Shown here: one piece after another, positions 1-7,780 of the stretch | Numbering within the stretch: position 1 is the first letter of the stretch | How the letters are laid out: each line of letters starts with the position of its first letter | NCBI GenBank assembly: GCA_021772535.1 | Contig: JAJFLV010000199.1 | Coordinates: 1-42,599, forward strand | Direction: 5' to 3' | DNA: 42,599 nt | Source: Opitutales bacterium | Lineage (GTDB): Bacteria; Verrucomicrobiota; Verrucomicrobiia; Opitutales; UBA2987 | Notes under the pieces: generated by a model | Seen by the model: the letters and a program-made list of their open reading frames with translations, nothing else | The model's database searches: none | What the model was told of the DNA's origin: nothing | Translations under genes and position numbers: made by a program

Positions 1-321
1 ATGCCGAAGGACGAAAACCGGTCCGTGCTCAAGGAGCCATTCAAGGCGGACACCTTAATGGAAGTCATTCAGGAGCGTTATAATCTGGGAAAGCCGAAAC
101 CTGAGAAAGTCATCATGGAGAACTGGAAACATATCATGGGACCGGAAAATGCCCACCGCACCTGCCCGACAAAAATCATTGGTAAACGGCGCCTGTTGGT
201 CGCGGTGGCCAATGCAACTCTGCGGCAGGAGCTCTCTTTCCACCGCCATATGATTCTCAACCGAATTCGCCGCTTGCCTGGTTGCGAGGGGATTAAAGAG
301 CTGACCTTCACAACGGGATAG
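1..321 (+). CDS. DUF721 / DciA-like protein
   Basis: This 106-residue protein matches the DUF721 pattern: a central W-x-x-I-M-G block near residue 42, then a segment with His and Pro (HRTCPTKI), then a hydrophobic strand of the type LLVAVANATLRQEL and a final short helix. DUF721 includes DciA, the helicase operator that recruits DnaB in bacteria lacking DnaC/DnaI; that role is known for the family and only inferred here. The window begins exactly at this ATG, so an upstream in-frame start cannot be excluded. It lies upstream of rpsO and pnp on the same strand, separated from rpsO by about 320 bases, so co-transcription is not obvious. The fold assignment is fairly secure; the name DciA is less so. 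Confidence 0.8.
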   Translation: MPKDENRSVLKEPFKADTLMEVIQERYNLGKPKPEKVIMENWKHIMGPENAHRTCPTKIIGKRRLLVAVANATLRQELSFHRHMILNRIRRLPGCEGIKELTFTTG

Positions 322-343
322 CCGAAAGGAAGCGAAAATACGA

Positions 344-360
344 AAGCCGTGTTCCGGCTT
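344..360 (+). other. Short hairpin after DUF721 gene
   Basis: AAGCCG (344-349) and CGGCTT (355-360) form a perfect six-pair stem with a five-base loop, 22 bases past the stop codon. No run of T follows, so it is at best a weak terminator or a 3'-end stabilising hairpin. Confidence 0.3.
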
Positions 361-570
361 CAGGATGGGGCAATGATTTTAGCCTCCGCAAACGAATTCT
401 ATATTTCGCATCTTTTCAACCCGACTTCCGGCAATTTGTAGAAAGACCATAATAATTTGCTTGCCAAGAAGGTCTGGTAGGCCATTTTCTTGCCCTTCGC
501 GTTGAGAAGAGTTCCTCACCAGGGGCTTTTCCGCGGCTTGTCCGGCTGATTTATCAAGCCTGATGAAACG

Positions 571-595
571 GTGGTTCCGGCTCCGGCTGGACCAC
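571..595 (+). promoter_or_regulatory. Hairpin in rpsO leader
   Basis: GTGGTTCC (571-578) can pair with GGACCAC (589-595), with one bulged T and a ten-base C/G-rich loop, ending about 50 bases before the rpsO start. S15 is known to repress its own translation by binding structured leaders in several bacteria, so an autoregulatory site is possible. No specific S15 recognition motif was established here. Confidence 0.3.
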
Positions 596-644
596 GGATA
601 CGGACCAATCCAAATCCCCTCAAGCCGTGAACAGGAAAAGGAAA

Positions 645-914
645 ATGACAACAGCAACTATAGTAAAAAAACCGATTATAAAGGACTATCGAAAGCACGA
701 TAATGACACGGGATCATGCGAGGTTCAAATTGCCTTGCTCACCGCAAGGGTGAACCATTTGACGCAACACCTGCGCACCCATCGCAAAGATTTCCACTCA
801 CGCCGCGGCCTCATCGGTATGACTAGCCGCCGCAGAAAGCTGCTCGACTACGTAAAAAAGCACGACCTCGAAAAATACAACGAACTTCTTAAACGCCTCA
901 ATTTACGCCGCTAA
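645..914 (+). CDS. rpsO: 30S ribosomal protein S15
   Basis: The 89-residue product has the whole S15 pattern: an early DTGSCEVQIA segment, a LTxHLRTHRKDFHSRRGL stretch with the conserved rRNA-binding His/Lys/Arg residues, and the C-terminal RRRKLLDYVKK helix. S15 binds 16S rRNA early in 30S assembly and bridges to 23S rRNA. An ATG 18 bases upstream (627) is in frame, but 645 was chosen because it gives the normal family length of 89 residues and follows a purine-rich AGGAAAAGGAAA ribosome-binding region. It precedes pnp by about 250 bases, the classic rpsO-pnp order seen in many bacteria. Confidence 0.97.
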   Translation: MTTATIVKKPIIKDYRKHDNDTGSCEVQIALLTARVNHLTQHLRTHRKDFHSRRGLIGMTSRRRKLLDYVKKHDLEKYNELLKRLNLRR

Positions 915-978
915 AGGCAGACTCTATTCAAGTCGTCCGGGGGCAGCTTCTCATCCAGTTTTCCGAGGCTCGGCAAGG

Positions 979-996
979 TCCGAGATTCAACTCGGA
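979..996 (+). other. Hairpin between rpsO and pnp
   Basis: TCCGAG (979-984) and CTCGGA (991-996) form a perfect stem with a six-base loop (ATTCAA), in the 254-base spacer between rpsO and pnp. In enterobacteria this spacer carries an RNase III-sensitive stem used in pnp autoregulation. Here the position is similar but the hairpin is short, so that role is only a possibility. No T-tract follows it. Confidence 0.35.
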
Positions 997-1168
997 TGGA
1001 TTTTGCGCCGAGCCATTCGAAGCATTATCACCGTTATTACGGCCAAATGCGATTTTGGATCGGTCTCAAGAACGGTTGAGCGCCACATCGGTTTAGGATG
1101 AAACCTGTCCACACCCGCCCAGGGACTCTTTATTTATCCAGGGGCAGTATAGCATAACAGAAAAAGTA

Positions 1169-3487
1169 ATGATTAAACAAAAATACTCAGTAACTGTCGA
1201 AGATCTAGGAATCACCATTGAAACGGGCACTATCGCCAAACAAGCCGGCGGGGCCGTCACCATAAGCGTTGGGGAGACGGTTCTCTTTGTCGCTGCCACA
1301 GCTGCCAACAGCGTCCGCCCGGGCCAGGATTATTTCCCGCTCGGAGTGGATTACAGAGAAAAATTTTCTGCCGCTGGGAGATTTCCCGGTGGATACTTTA
1401 AACGCGAAGGGCGCCCCTCCGAGCGCGAAATCCTTACCTCTCGGCTTTGTGATCGCCCACTGCGGCCACTTTTTCCCAAAGGTTTTATGAATGAGGTTCA
1501 GGTTATCGGCCTGCTTATGTCCGCCGATCTGGTCAACGATCCAGACGTCCATATGATCAATGGCGCCTCTGCCGCATTGCTGATTTCCGATATTCCTTGG
1601 AACGGTCCTGTTGGTTGTGTCCGTATCGGCCAAATTGATGGAGAATTTATCGCCAATCCCACTAACGAGCAGCAATTCGCCTCCGACCTTGATCTCATAT
1701 ACGTGGGCAATGCCAAAGAAATGATGATGATCGAGGGCAGCGCAGAGCAAATTTCGGAAGATCGCTTTATTGAAGCTCTTGATTTTGCCCAGCAACAGGT
1801 GGAAAAAATCATCAAGTCTCAAATCGAACTGGCCGAAATGTGCGGCAAACCGAAGAAGGAATTCGAACTCTACAATTGCCAGCCCGATTTTCTGGAGCGT
1901 GTTCGCCAGGAGGTGGGAGAACGACTCAACGAAGCCGTTTTTCAATCCGATAAGCTACAGCGGGAGGCTGCGGTTGATGCGGTCAAAGATAGTGTGGAGG
2001 AAAAGCTCCTGGAAGAGATCGGAGAGGAGGACTACGATTCGGACCAGCTTCGCATGGCATTTGAGATTCTGCAGGAGGAAGTATTTCGCAGCAATATCCT
2101 CAACGAAGGTCGACGGGTGGATGAGCGCTCCGGCGAAGATTTGAGAGAGATTACATGCCAGACGGGTGTTTTGCCCCGTGTGCATGGCTCGGCCCTTTTC
2201 CAGAGAGGGGAGACCCAAACCATTGTTGTGGGAACACTCGGTACCAGCAGGGACACTCAGGATATGGACGGTCTGACAGGTGGAGCGCGCTCCAAATCAT
2301 TTATCCTGCACTACAATTTCCCCCCTTATTCGGTCGGTGAAACGGGACGCTTCTTTGGCCCAGGTCGTCGCGAAATCGGGCACGGAGCCCTGGCCGAACG
2401 TTCCCTTTTGCCGATCCTTCCTTCGGAGGACGATTTTCCGTATTCAGTTCGTTTGATTTCCGAAATCATGGAATCCAATGGCTCAAGTTCAATGGCTTCG
2501 GTTTGCGGCGGATGCCTGGCCTTGATGGATGCCGGTGTGCCCATAACGGACATGGTGGCGGGCATATCGGTCGGTCTCGTCAGTGATACTAATGATTCCG
2601 GCGAAATTGAAAAGTATGTCCTATTGACGGACATTATTGGCTCCGAGGACCATTTCGGTGACATGGACTTTAAAATTAGCGGCACCCGAAATGGGATTAC
2701 CGGTTTTCAACTGGACCTAAAAATTTCGGGCATACCGTCCGAAATCGCCAAGGAGGCGATTCACCGCAACCGTGAGGTCCGCATGAAAATCCTAGACATT
2801 ATGGCGGAGGAAATCTCCCAGCCGCGCAAAGAGCTGAAGGAACACGCACCCCGCATCCACCAGATCATGATCGACCCGGAAAAGATCGGTGCGCTCATCG
2901 GTCCGGGCGGAAAAAATATTCGCCGGATCACCGAAATTAGCGGCGCCCAAATCGATATCGACGACGACAACAGTGGCAAGGTGCTTATCTTTGCGACCAG
3001 CGGAGAATCCATGAAACGCGCAGTGGAGGAAGTTGAGCTCTCCACCGGCGATATTGAAGTGGGTAAAATTTACAACGGCATCGTCCGGGGGACCAAGGAA
3101 TTCGGTTGTTTTGTGGAATGCCTGCCTGGCAAGGAAGGATTGGTCCATATATCCGAACTGGCCGATTTTCGGGTCCAGAATGTCGAGGATGTCTGCAAAG
3201 TAGGTGACGAAATGTGGGTCAAATGCATCGAAGTGGATGACCGGGGCCGAGTGCGCCTGAGCCGCCGCATTGCCATGGCGGAACGTGAAGCTATTGAAAA
3301 GGGTGAACCGATTCCAGTCTTTGAGCTGCCTCAACGCAGAGAAAGCCGCCCTCCCAGACGCGATGATCGCGGCCCCCGCGATGGTGGCAGAGGCGGGCGC
3401 GAGGGCGGCAGAGGCGGACCGCGTCATGGAGGAGGTGGCGACCGCAGCCGGGGCCGTGGAGACGACAGGGGCCAACGGCGTTCTTGA
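1169..3487 (+). CDS. pnp: Polyribonucleotide nucleotidyltransferase (PNPase)
   Basis: The 772-residue protein shows the full PNPase order. A first RNase PH-like domain (about 10-145) precedes a helical linker. The catalytic second RNase PH domain (about 310-550) contains the [17 protein letters not shown] phosphate/RNA-binding segment. A KH domain follows with the GPGGKNI loop near residue 578, then an S1 domain (about 635-705) starting [11 protein letters not shown]. PNPase degrades RNA phosphorolytically from the 3' end and, with RNase E, forms part of degradosomes in many bacteria. The last 55 residues are an Arg/Gly-rich tail with repeated RGG-like groups, longer than in E. coli. The chosen ATG gives the usual PNPase N-terminus, although the ribosome-binding site is poor. 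Confidence 0.98.
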   Translation: MIKQKYSVTVEDLGITIETGTIAKQAGGAVTISVGETVLFVAATAANSVRPGQDYFPLGVDYREKFSAAGRFPGGYFKREGRPSEREILTSRLCDRPLRPLFPKGFMNEVQVIGLLMSADLVNDPDVHMINGASAALLISDIPWNGPVGCVRIGQIDGEFIANPTNEQQFASDLDLIYVGNAKEMMMIEGSAEQISEDRFIEALDFAQQQVEKIIKSQIELAEMCGKPKKEFELYNCQPDFLERVRQEVGERLNEAVFQSDKLQREAAVDAVKDSVEEKLLEEIGEEDYDSDQLRMAFEILQEEVFRSNILNEGRRVDERSGEDLREITCQTGVLPRVHGSALFQRGETQTIVVGTLGTSRDTQDMDGLTGGARSKSFILHYNFPPYSVGETGRFFGPGRREIGHGALAERSLLPILPSEDDFPYSVRLISEIMESNGSSSMASVCGGCLALMDAGVPITDMVAGISVGLVSDTNDSGEIEKYVLLTDIIGSEDHFGDMDFKISGTRNGITGFQLDLKISGIPSEIAKEAIHRNREVRMKILDIMAEEISQPRKELKEHAPRIHQIMIDPEKIGALIGPGGKNIRRITEISGAQIDIDDDNSGKVLIFATSGESMKRAVEEVELSTGDIEVGKIYNGIVRGTKEFGCFVECLPGKEGLVHISELADFRVQNVEDVCKVGDEMWVKCIEVDDRGRVRLSRRIAMAEREAIEKGEPIPVFELPQRRESRPPRRDDRGPRDGGRGGREGGRGGPRHGGGGDRSRGRGDDRGQRRS

Positions 3488-3586
3488 GAAAATCGTTGAA
3501 CTGAGGGCACCGCATAGTCGGATTCAAACCAACCTTTTTTTAGGCTGCAAAAGGGGTCGGTTCTTCGTAGTTGGGAAGCGGAGGGC

Positions 3587-3599
3587 TATTACGGTAATA
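3587..3599. promoter_or_regulatory. Small palindrome before surE
   Basis: TATTAC-G-GTAATA is a perfect 13-base palindrome lying just upstream of the surE ribosome-binding site (AGGGTGG, about 3603-3609). It could be an operator or a small RNA hairpin. Its size is close to what chance can produce in AT-rich spacer. Confidence 0.2.
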
Positions 3600-3612
3600 A
3601 ATAGGGTGGATA

Positions 3613-4377
3613 ATGACCAAACCAAAAGCATTGCTTACCAATGACGATGGTATTTCTTGTCGCTTTCTCCATGTCTTGGCTGAAGCTTTAAGCGATTCTT
3701 TCGAGTTGAGCGTGGTAGCTCCCATAGAAGAAAAAAGCTGGACGAGCAAAGCAATGAGCCGCCTCGGGAAGGTAGAGGTTAAGGAATTTGAAGGGTTGGC
3801 CTGCCCGGCTTGGTCCGTAGGAGGAACCCCGGCAGATTGCATCAACCTAGCCTTGGGCAATCTTCTGCCGGAAAAACCGGATATTGTTATTTCGGGAATT
3901 AACATCGGGCTTAATACCACCCTGCCCATGATCCTTTCATCTGGCACCGTGGCGGGCGCTTTGGAAGGAGCCTGCTGGGGACTGCCGGCCTTGGCTTCCT
4001 CCCTGGCGGTTCCTGACGACCTTTACCAGGAATTGAAAAAGAACGGCGGTCTGATGGATGCCGATAGAGAGGATTCCTTGCGCTACGCTGCCGAATGTTC
4101 AACCAGAATGGCGAAAGATCTGCTCAATTCTCCATCGGAGGATTTTGCAGTGCATAACGTCAATTTTCCCCTTCCGGTGACACCGCAAACACCGGTCGAA
4201 AAGACGGCGCCAGCCCCCAACCGAATCGGTAGCCTTTACCGGGAAACCAATAAGGGAATTTATAAATTCCGGTTTCAACACGGTCCTCTGAAAGGGACTG
4301 AAACCCTTTTGAGTGATTGGGATTGTCTGAAAATGCGCCGGATCAGCTATTCTGTTCTTCGTTTCGCCAATTTGTGA
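3613..4377 (+). CDS. surE: 5'/3'-nucleotidase SurE
   Basis: The 254-residue protein has the SurE hallmarks: the N-terminal metal-binding LLTNDDGI motif, a Ser in the following loop (EEKSW), the GGTPADCINLAL segment, the SGINIGLN motif with the metal-ligand Asn, and SSGTVAGALEG. SurE enzymes are metal-dependent phosphatases acting on nucleoside monophosphates and sometimes exopolyphosphate, in the cytoplasm. The C-terminal third is divergent but the length is usual. An AGGGTGG ribosome-binding site sits about three bases before ATG. The gene starts about 125 bases after pnp and may share its transcript. Confidence 0.93.
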   Translation: MTKPKALLTNDDGISCRFLHVLAEALSDSFELSVVAPIEEKSWTSKAMSRLGKVEVKEFEGLACPAWSVGGTPADCINLALGNLLPEKPDIVISGINIGLNTTLPMILSSGTVAGALEGACWGLPALASSLAVPDDLYQELKKNGGLMDADREDSLRYAAECSTRMAKDLLNSPSEDFAVHNVNFPLPVTPQTPVEKTAPAPNRIGSLYRETNKGIYKFRFQHGPLKGTETLLSDWDCLKMRRISYSVLRFANL

Positions 4378-4441
4378 GGCCGAAGATTGAATAAGATCCT
4401 GACATAAGGCTTGATTTTGCTAGCTGAAAAACCTATTCCCA

Positions 4442-7400
4442 ATGCCCATGGATCCACCCTTCTTACGCCTAGGCTCCCTGATCGGCCTTTTCACCGCAAT
4501 TGCCCTTTCCGCCATCTTAATCGGCCAGGAAGAGGAAATCCTTAAGAAAGCTCCGACCGAACAGGATTGGATCGGCTGGTGGATCGCCCATCAACCCGAC
4601 GGCGATATCCTCTACGTAAATGTTAAAACGCAAAACAGAGCCTCCAGTTTTTTTTCCGGTGAAGGAAGCAACCAGATTGACAAAGGAGAGTGGATATTCG
4701 AGGGGAATCGGATCGTTTTAAATTGGGAAAACGGTTATAAAGATATTCTGGTTCTTACCGCCGGCCAGTATTTATATTACTCCTTTCCCCCAGATGCCAC
4801 ACCGGATGTTGCCAGCGGCGGGGGCATCATGGCTCGCAGATTGCAAAAAGAGCGCATTGGCAGCCTTCAAGTGGAAGGCGGCGTCGAAGTATCGACATCG
4901 GCCACTTCTGAGGGGAATATTCCAAGACCCCCCAACAGAAGCGAATACGTCGGTTTCTGGGAGGAAGTATCGAGTCGGGGCGATCCATCATTCTTGTTTA
5001 TGAAACGAGGAGGAAAAGCCGCCAGAGCTACTCCTGGGCGCCGCAACACAGATGTAGTAACGGGAAACTGGATGATTGACGGGGAAAACGCTTATATCGT
5101 TTGGGATGGCGGGAGCAGGGATCTCATCACCAAAACCGAGGACGGCTATACCCTTCGTGGATCGGTTGGCAGTGGACGTGAAATCAATACCCGATTTAAA
5201 AGGGCGGATGCCTCCACCACGAGGGATTATTTCAATCTTTCCGACGGTCCCGCCGCCACAGCAGAGGATTTTATAGGTTACTGGTCAATGAAAGATCAGC
5301 AAGGGGGCACTTACTACATTGAGGTCGGCCACTGGAGCCAGGCTACCCGGCATATCGAAACCGAGGAGAATCGCATCAGCAAAGAATCGGGTCGCTGGAC
5401 AATGCTAAGTAACGGTGTTCATATCACCTGGGAGGACGGTACCCAAGACACCCTGCGGATCACTCCTCAGGGGATCAAGGTGTCCACCTTTTCTCCAGGA
5501 GCGCCCATCACCGGAATTCCGTTGAGCGAAATACCTGCCGAACTTACTGCAACTGAAAGTTTTGAGGAATTTGAAGACCAGGTGGCAGAAAAATTGCGGG
5601 GAAAAAGAAGGGTCGAGCTAGCGCAAAAGAAAGCGGTCGAAGAAGCCAAACGCAAAGCCGAAGAGGTAGCTAAGCGTAAAATAGAAGAAGAAGCCCGTGC
5701 CCGCACGCTGGCAGAAGCCCGGCGCCAGGCAGAGGAAGAAGCACGCCGAAGGGCCGAAGATGATGCCCGCATCAAGGCACGCGAACTGGCTCAGCAAAAA
5801 GACGCCGCAGAAAAGGAAAGATTAGCTGAGGAAAGGGCCAGGCGAAAAGCCGAGGAACTGGAGCGCAAACGTGCCTTGGTCGAAGAAAAACGTAAAGCAA
5901 AGGAAGAAGCTCAGCGAAAGGCCGAAGAGGAAGCGCGGAGGCTGGCCGAACTTGAAACTCAGCGCAAAGCTGAGGAAGAGGCCCGGAAGCTGGCCGAATT
6001 AAAGGCTCAACGCAAAGCCGAAGAAGAAGCACGGCGGATGGCTGAACTGGAAGTTCAGCGAAAGGCTGAAGAAGAAGCACGGCGGACGGCGGAACTAGAA
6101 GCTCAGAGAAAGGCTGAAGAAGAAGCACGGCGGATGGCGGAACTAGAAGCTCAACGTAAAGCAGAAGAAGAAGCACGACGACTGGCCGAGTTGGAAGCTC
6201 AGCGCAAGGCAGAGGAGGAGGCTAGGCGACTGGCCGAGCTGGAAGCTCAGCGTAAAACAGAAGAGGAAGCACGCAGCCTGGCGGAGTTGGAAGCTCAGCG
6301 CAAAGCGGAAGAGAAAACCCGGCGTTTGGCTGAACTGGAAGCGCAGCGCAAGGCAGAGGAGGAAGCTAGGCGCTTGGCCGAAATGAGTATTCAGGAAAAA
6401 GCCAAAGAAGAAGCGCGGCGGCTGGCCGAATTAGAGGCTCAACGCAAAGCCGAGCAAGAAGTGCGGCGGTTGGCGGAGTTGGAAGCTCAACGTAAAGCGG
6501 AAGAGGAAGCACGGCGCTTGGCCGAATTGGAAGCGCAGCGAAAGGCCGAGCAAGAAGCGCGGCGGTTGGCGGAGTTGGAAGCTCAACGCGAAGCGGAGCA
6601 AGAAGCCCGGCGTTTGGCCGAACTGGAAGCGCAACGTAAAGCGGAAGAAAAAGCCCGGCAGTTGGCGGAAGCCGAGGTTCGCAAACAGCCCCAGCCATCG
6701 GCGCCAGGTCATTTACCCGTCATACCTGCCACCCCTAAGGTTGTCGGTAGCCGGATATCTGCTGGAGCAGAAATTTGGCAGGTGCAGGACACAGATGGAG
6801 ACCCCTTTAAAATCGTATTGAACCCAGACGGAACAGCATTGAGCACCTGGGCGAAAAGTCTGGCTGGCCGAAAAGGCCAGAAAGGTGTGTGGAAGCAGGT
6901 TAAATCGGGCACGCAAATCGATTGGAGCGAAGGTGGAACCTACGTAATCGCTTCAACGAAAAAAGGTTACAAACTAAGGGCTTACTCCTCCAGCAACACC
7001 AAAGGCACCACTGGCCGCCCTGTTTCAGATGCTGAAAAGACCGATGCCTCCTCGGTAGTGTTGTGGGATGTGGTCTTCGAAGACGCGTTTGATGGACCCA
7101 CCATCGACGAAACAAAGTGGAACACACGGCTTCCATGGACTCAAATCATCAATAATGAGCAGGGCGGCTACAGTCCTGAAAATGCCAGTATCGTTGATGG
7201 CCATCTGGTTCTGACCGCAGCCGATGATTCCATCACTTATGGAGGGGAGGAACTCGACTATACCACCGGGGCCATTAATACCTACAATAATTTCGAACAG
7301 GCCTACGGGTATTTTGAAATTCGGGCCAAAGTGCCGGAGGGCCGTGGTTTATGGCCCGCTTTCTGGTTATTCACTCGAAACGGACCGCCCGAAATCGACG

Positions 7401-7738
7401 TTCTCGATGTTCTCAGCGGTGAGCCGGACAAGGCCCACTTTAACTCCATTTACCTTGAGCCGGGCGGAGGCACAGGCAAGCAAAGCGCCTCTCACAAAGG
7501 AATCGATTTTTCACGATCTTTCCGCACTGTGGGGATGGAATGGTCGCCCAGTGGAATTATTTACTATATCGAAGGTAAAGAGGTGGCCCGCTTTACGGAT
7601 CACATCCCCGACCAACCCATGTTCCTCGTAGCCAGCTTGGCCGTGGGTGGTGACTGGCCCGGCCCAGTCAGTGGCTGGACGGCCTTCCCGGCACGAATGG
7701 AGATCGATTTTATCCGTGTTTACAAACGCCGTCTCTGA
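4442..7738 (+). CDS. Secreted repeat-helix protein with C-terminal GH16 domain
   Basis: The product has 1098 residues. An N-terminal hydrophobic segment (about 8-28) looks like a signal peptide or anchor. Three small W/G-rich beta domains follow (about 42-117, 163-245, 275-355), each with an aromatic-G-W start, a G-x-W strand and an I-x-W-x-x-G-x-x-D strand. A Lys/Glu/Arg/Ala-rich helix spans about 372-750, including sixteen 16-residue repeats at 493-748. A fourth copy of the small domain lies at about 762-845. A GH16 laminarinase-like domain occupies 875-1097, with GLWPAFWLF and the active-site strand EIDVLD at 984-989. GH16 enzymes cleave beta-1,3/1,4-glucans or galactans outside the cell. 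The third acidic residue of the strand, normally Glu (acid/base), is Asp989 here, so activity is uncertain. The helix probably acts as a long spacer. No polysaccharide-utilisation genes are adjacent. Confidence 0.88.
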   Translation: MPMDPPFLRLGSLIGLFTAIALSAILIGQEEEILKKAPTEQDWIGWWIAHQPDGDILYVNVKTQNRASSFFSGEGSNQIDKGEWIFEGNRIVLNWENGYKDILVLTAGQYLYYSFPPDATPDVASGGGIMARRLQKERIGSLQVEGGVEVSTSATSEGNIPRPPNRSEYVGFWEEVSSRGDPSFLFMKRGGKAARATPGRRNTDVVTGNWMIDGENAYIVWDGGSRDLITKTEDGYTLRGSVGSGREINTRFKRADASTTRDYFNLSDGPAATAEDFIGYWSMKDQQGGTYYIEVGHWSQATRHIETEENRISKESGRWTMLSNGVHITWEDGTQDTLRITPQGIKVSTFSPGAPITGIPLSEIPAELTATESFEEFEDQVAEKLRGKRRVELAQKKAVEEAKRKAEEVAKRKIEEEARARTLAEARRQAEEEARRRAEDDARIKARELAQQKDAAEKERLAEERARRKAEELERKRALVEEKRKAKEEAQRKAEEEARRLAELETQRKAEEEARKLAELKAQRKAEEEARRMAELEVQRKAEEEARRTAELEAQRKAEEEARRMAELEAQRKAEEEARRLAELEAQRKAEEEARRLAELEAQRKTEEEARSLAELEAQRKAEEKTRRLAELEAQRKAEEEARRLAEMSIQEKAKEEARRLAELEAQRKAEQEVRRLAELEAQRKAEEEARRLAELEAQRKAEQEARRLAELEAQREAEQEARRLAELEAQRKAEEKARQLAEAEVRKQPQPSAPGHLPVIPATPKVVGSRISAGAEIWQVQDTDGDPFKIVLNPDGTALSTWAKSLAGRKGQKGVWKQVKSGTQIDWSEGGTYVIASTKKGYKLRAYSSSNTKGTTGRPVSDAEKTDASSVVLWDVVFEDAFDGPTIDETKWNTRLPWTQIINNEQGGYSPENASIVDGHLVLTAADDSITYGGEELDYTTGAINTYNNFEQAYGYFEIRAKVPEGRGLWPAFWLFTRNGPPEIDVLDVLSGEPDKAHFNSIYLEPGGGTGKQSASHKGIDFSRSFRTVGMEWSPSGIIYYIEGKEVARFTDHIPDQPMFLVASLAVGGDWPGPVSGWTAFPARMEIDFIRVYKRRL
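5918..6685 (+). repeat. Sixteen tandem 48-bp coding repeats
   Basis: Sixteen in-frame units of 48 bases encode variants of KAEEEARRLAELEAQR. The array begins at codon 493 and ends at codon 748 of the GH16 protein. Units 6 and 7 are identical at protein level. Units 1-5 carry scattered changes at the ninth residue (Leu/Met/Thr), and unit 10 is the most divergent. Synonymous differences between units show this is not a very recent expansion, though local unit exchange is likely. The encoded i to i+4 Glu/Lys/Arg pattern is typical of a stable single alpha helix. Confidence 0.93.
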
Positions 7739-7780
7739 TTTTCAGATATTATTTCGACCGTCTCCTGATAGATTCTATTT

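Larger units (their letters stand above)
322..644. other. Gene-free stretch before rpsO
   Basis: I see no convincing gene in these 323 bases. The stretch contains a short hairpin just downstream of the DUF721 gene (344-360) and a second hairpin in the rpsO leader (571-595), both listed separately. The only open frames are antisense or out-of-frame fragments without family resemblance. It most likely holds the end of the first transcript and the rpsO promoter and leader. Confidence 0.5.

Noticed and set aside
1205-1945. Long antisense open frame of 246 codons inside pnp
   Set aside because: It lies wholly opposite a certain gene, has no family pattern, and reflects codon use of pnp.
5772-6176. 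Antisense frames of 134 and 110 codons across the helix repeats
   Set aside because: Low-complexity products rich in Leu, Pro and Arg, produced by reading the 48-bp repeats backwards.
5918-6685. CRISPR-like regular repeats
   Set aside because: Repeats are contiguous without unique spacers, in frame, and encode a helix.
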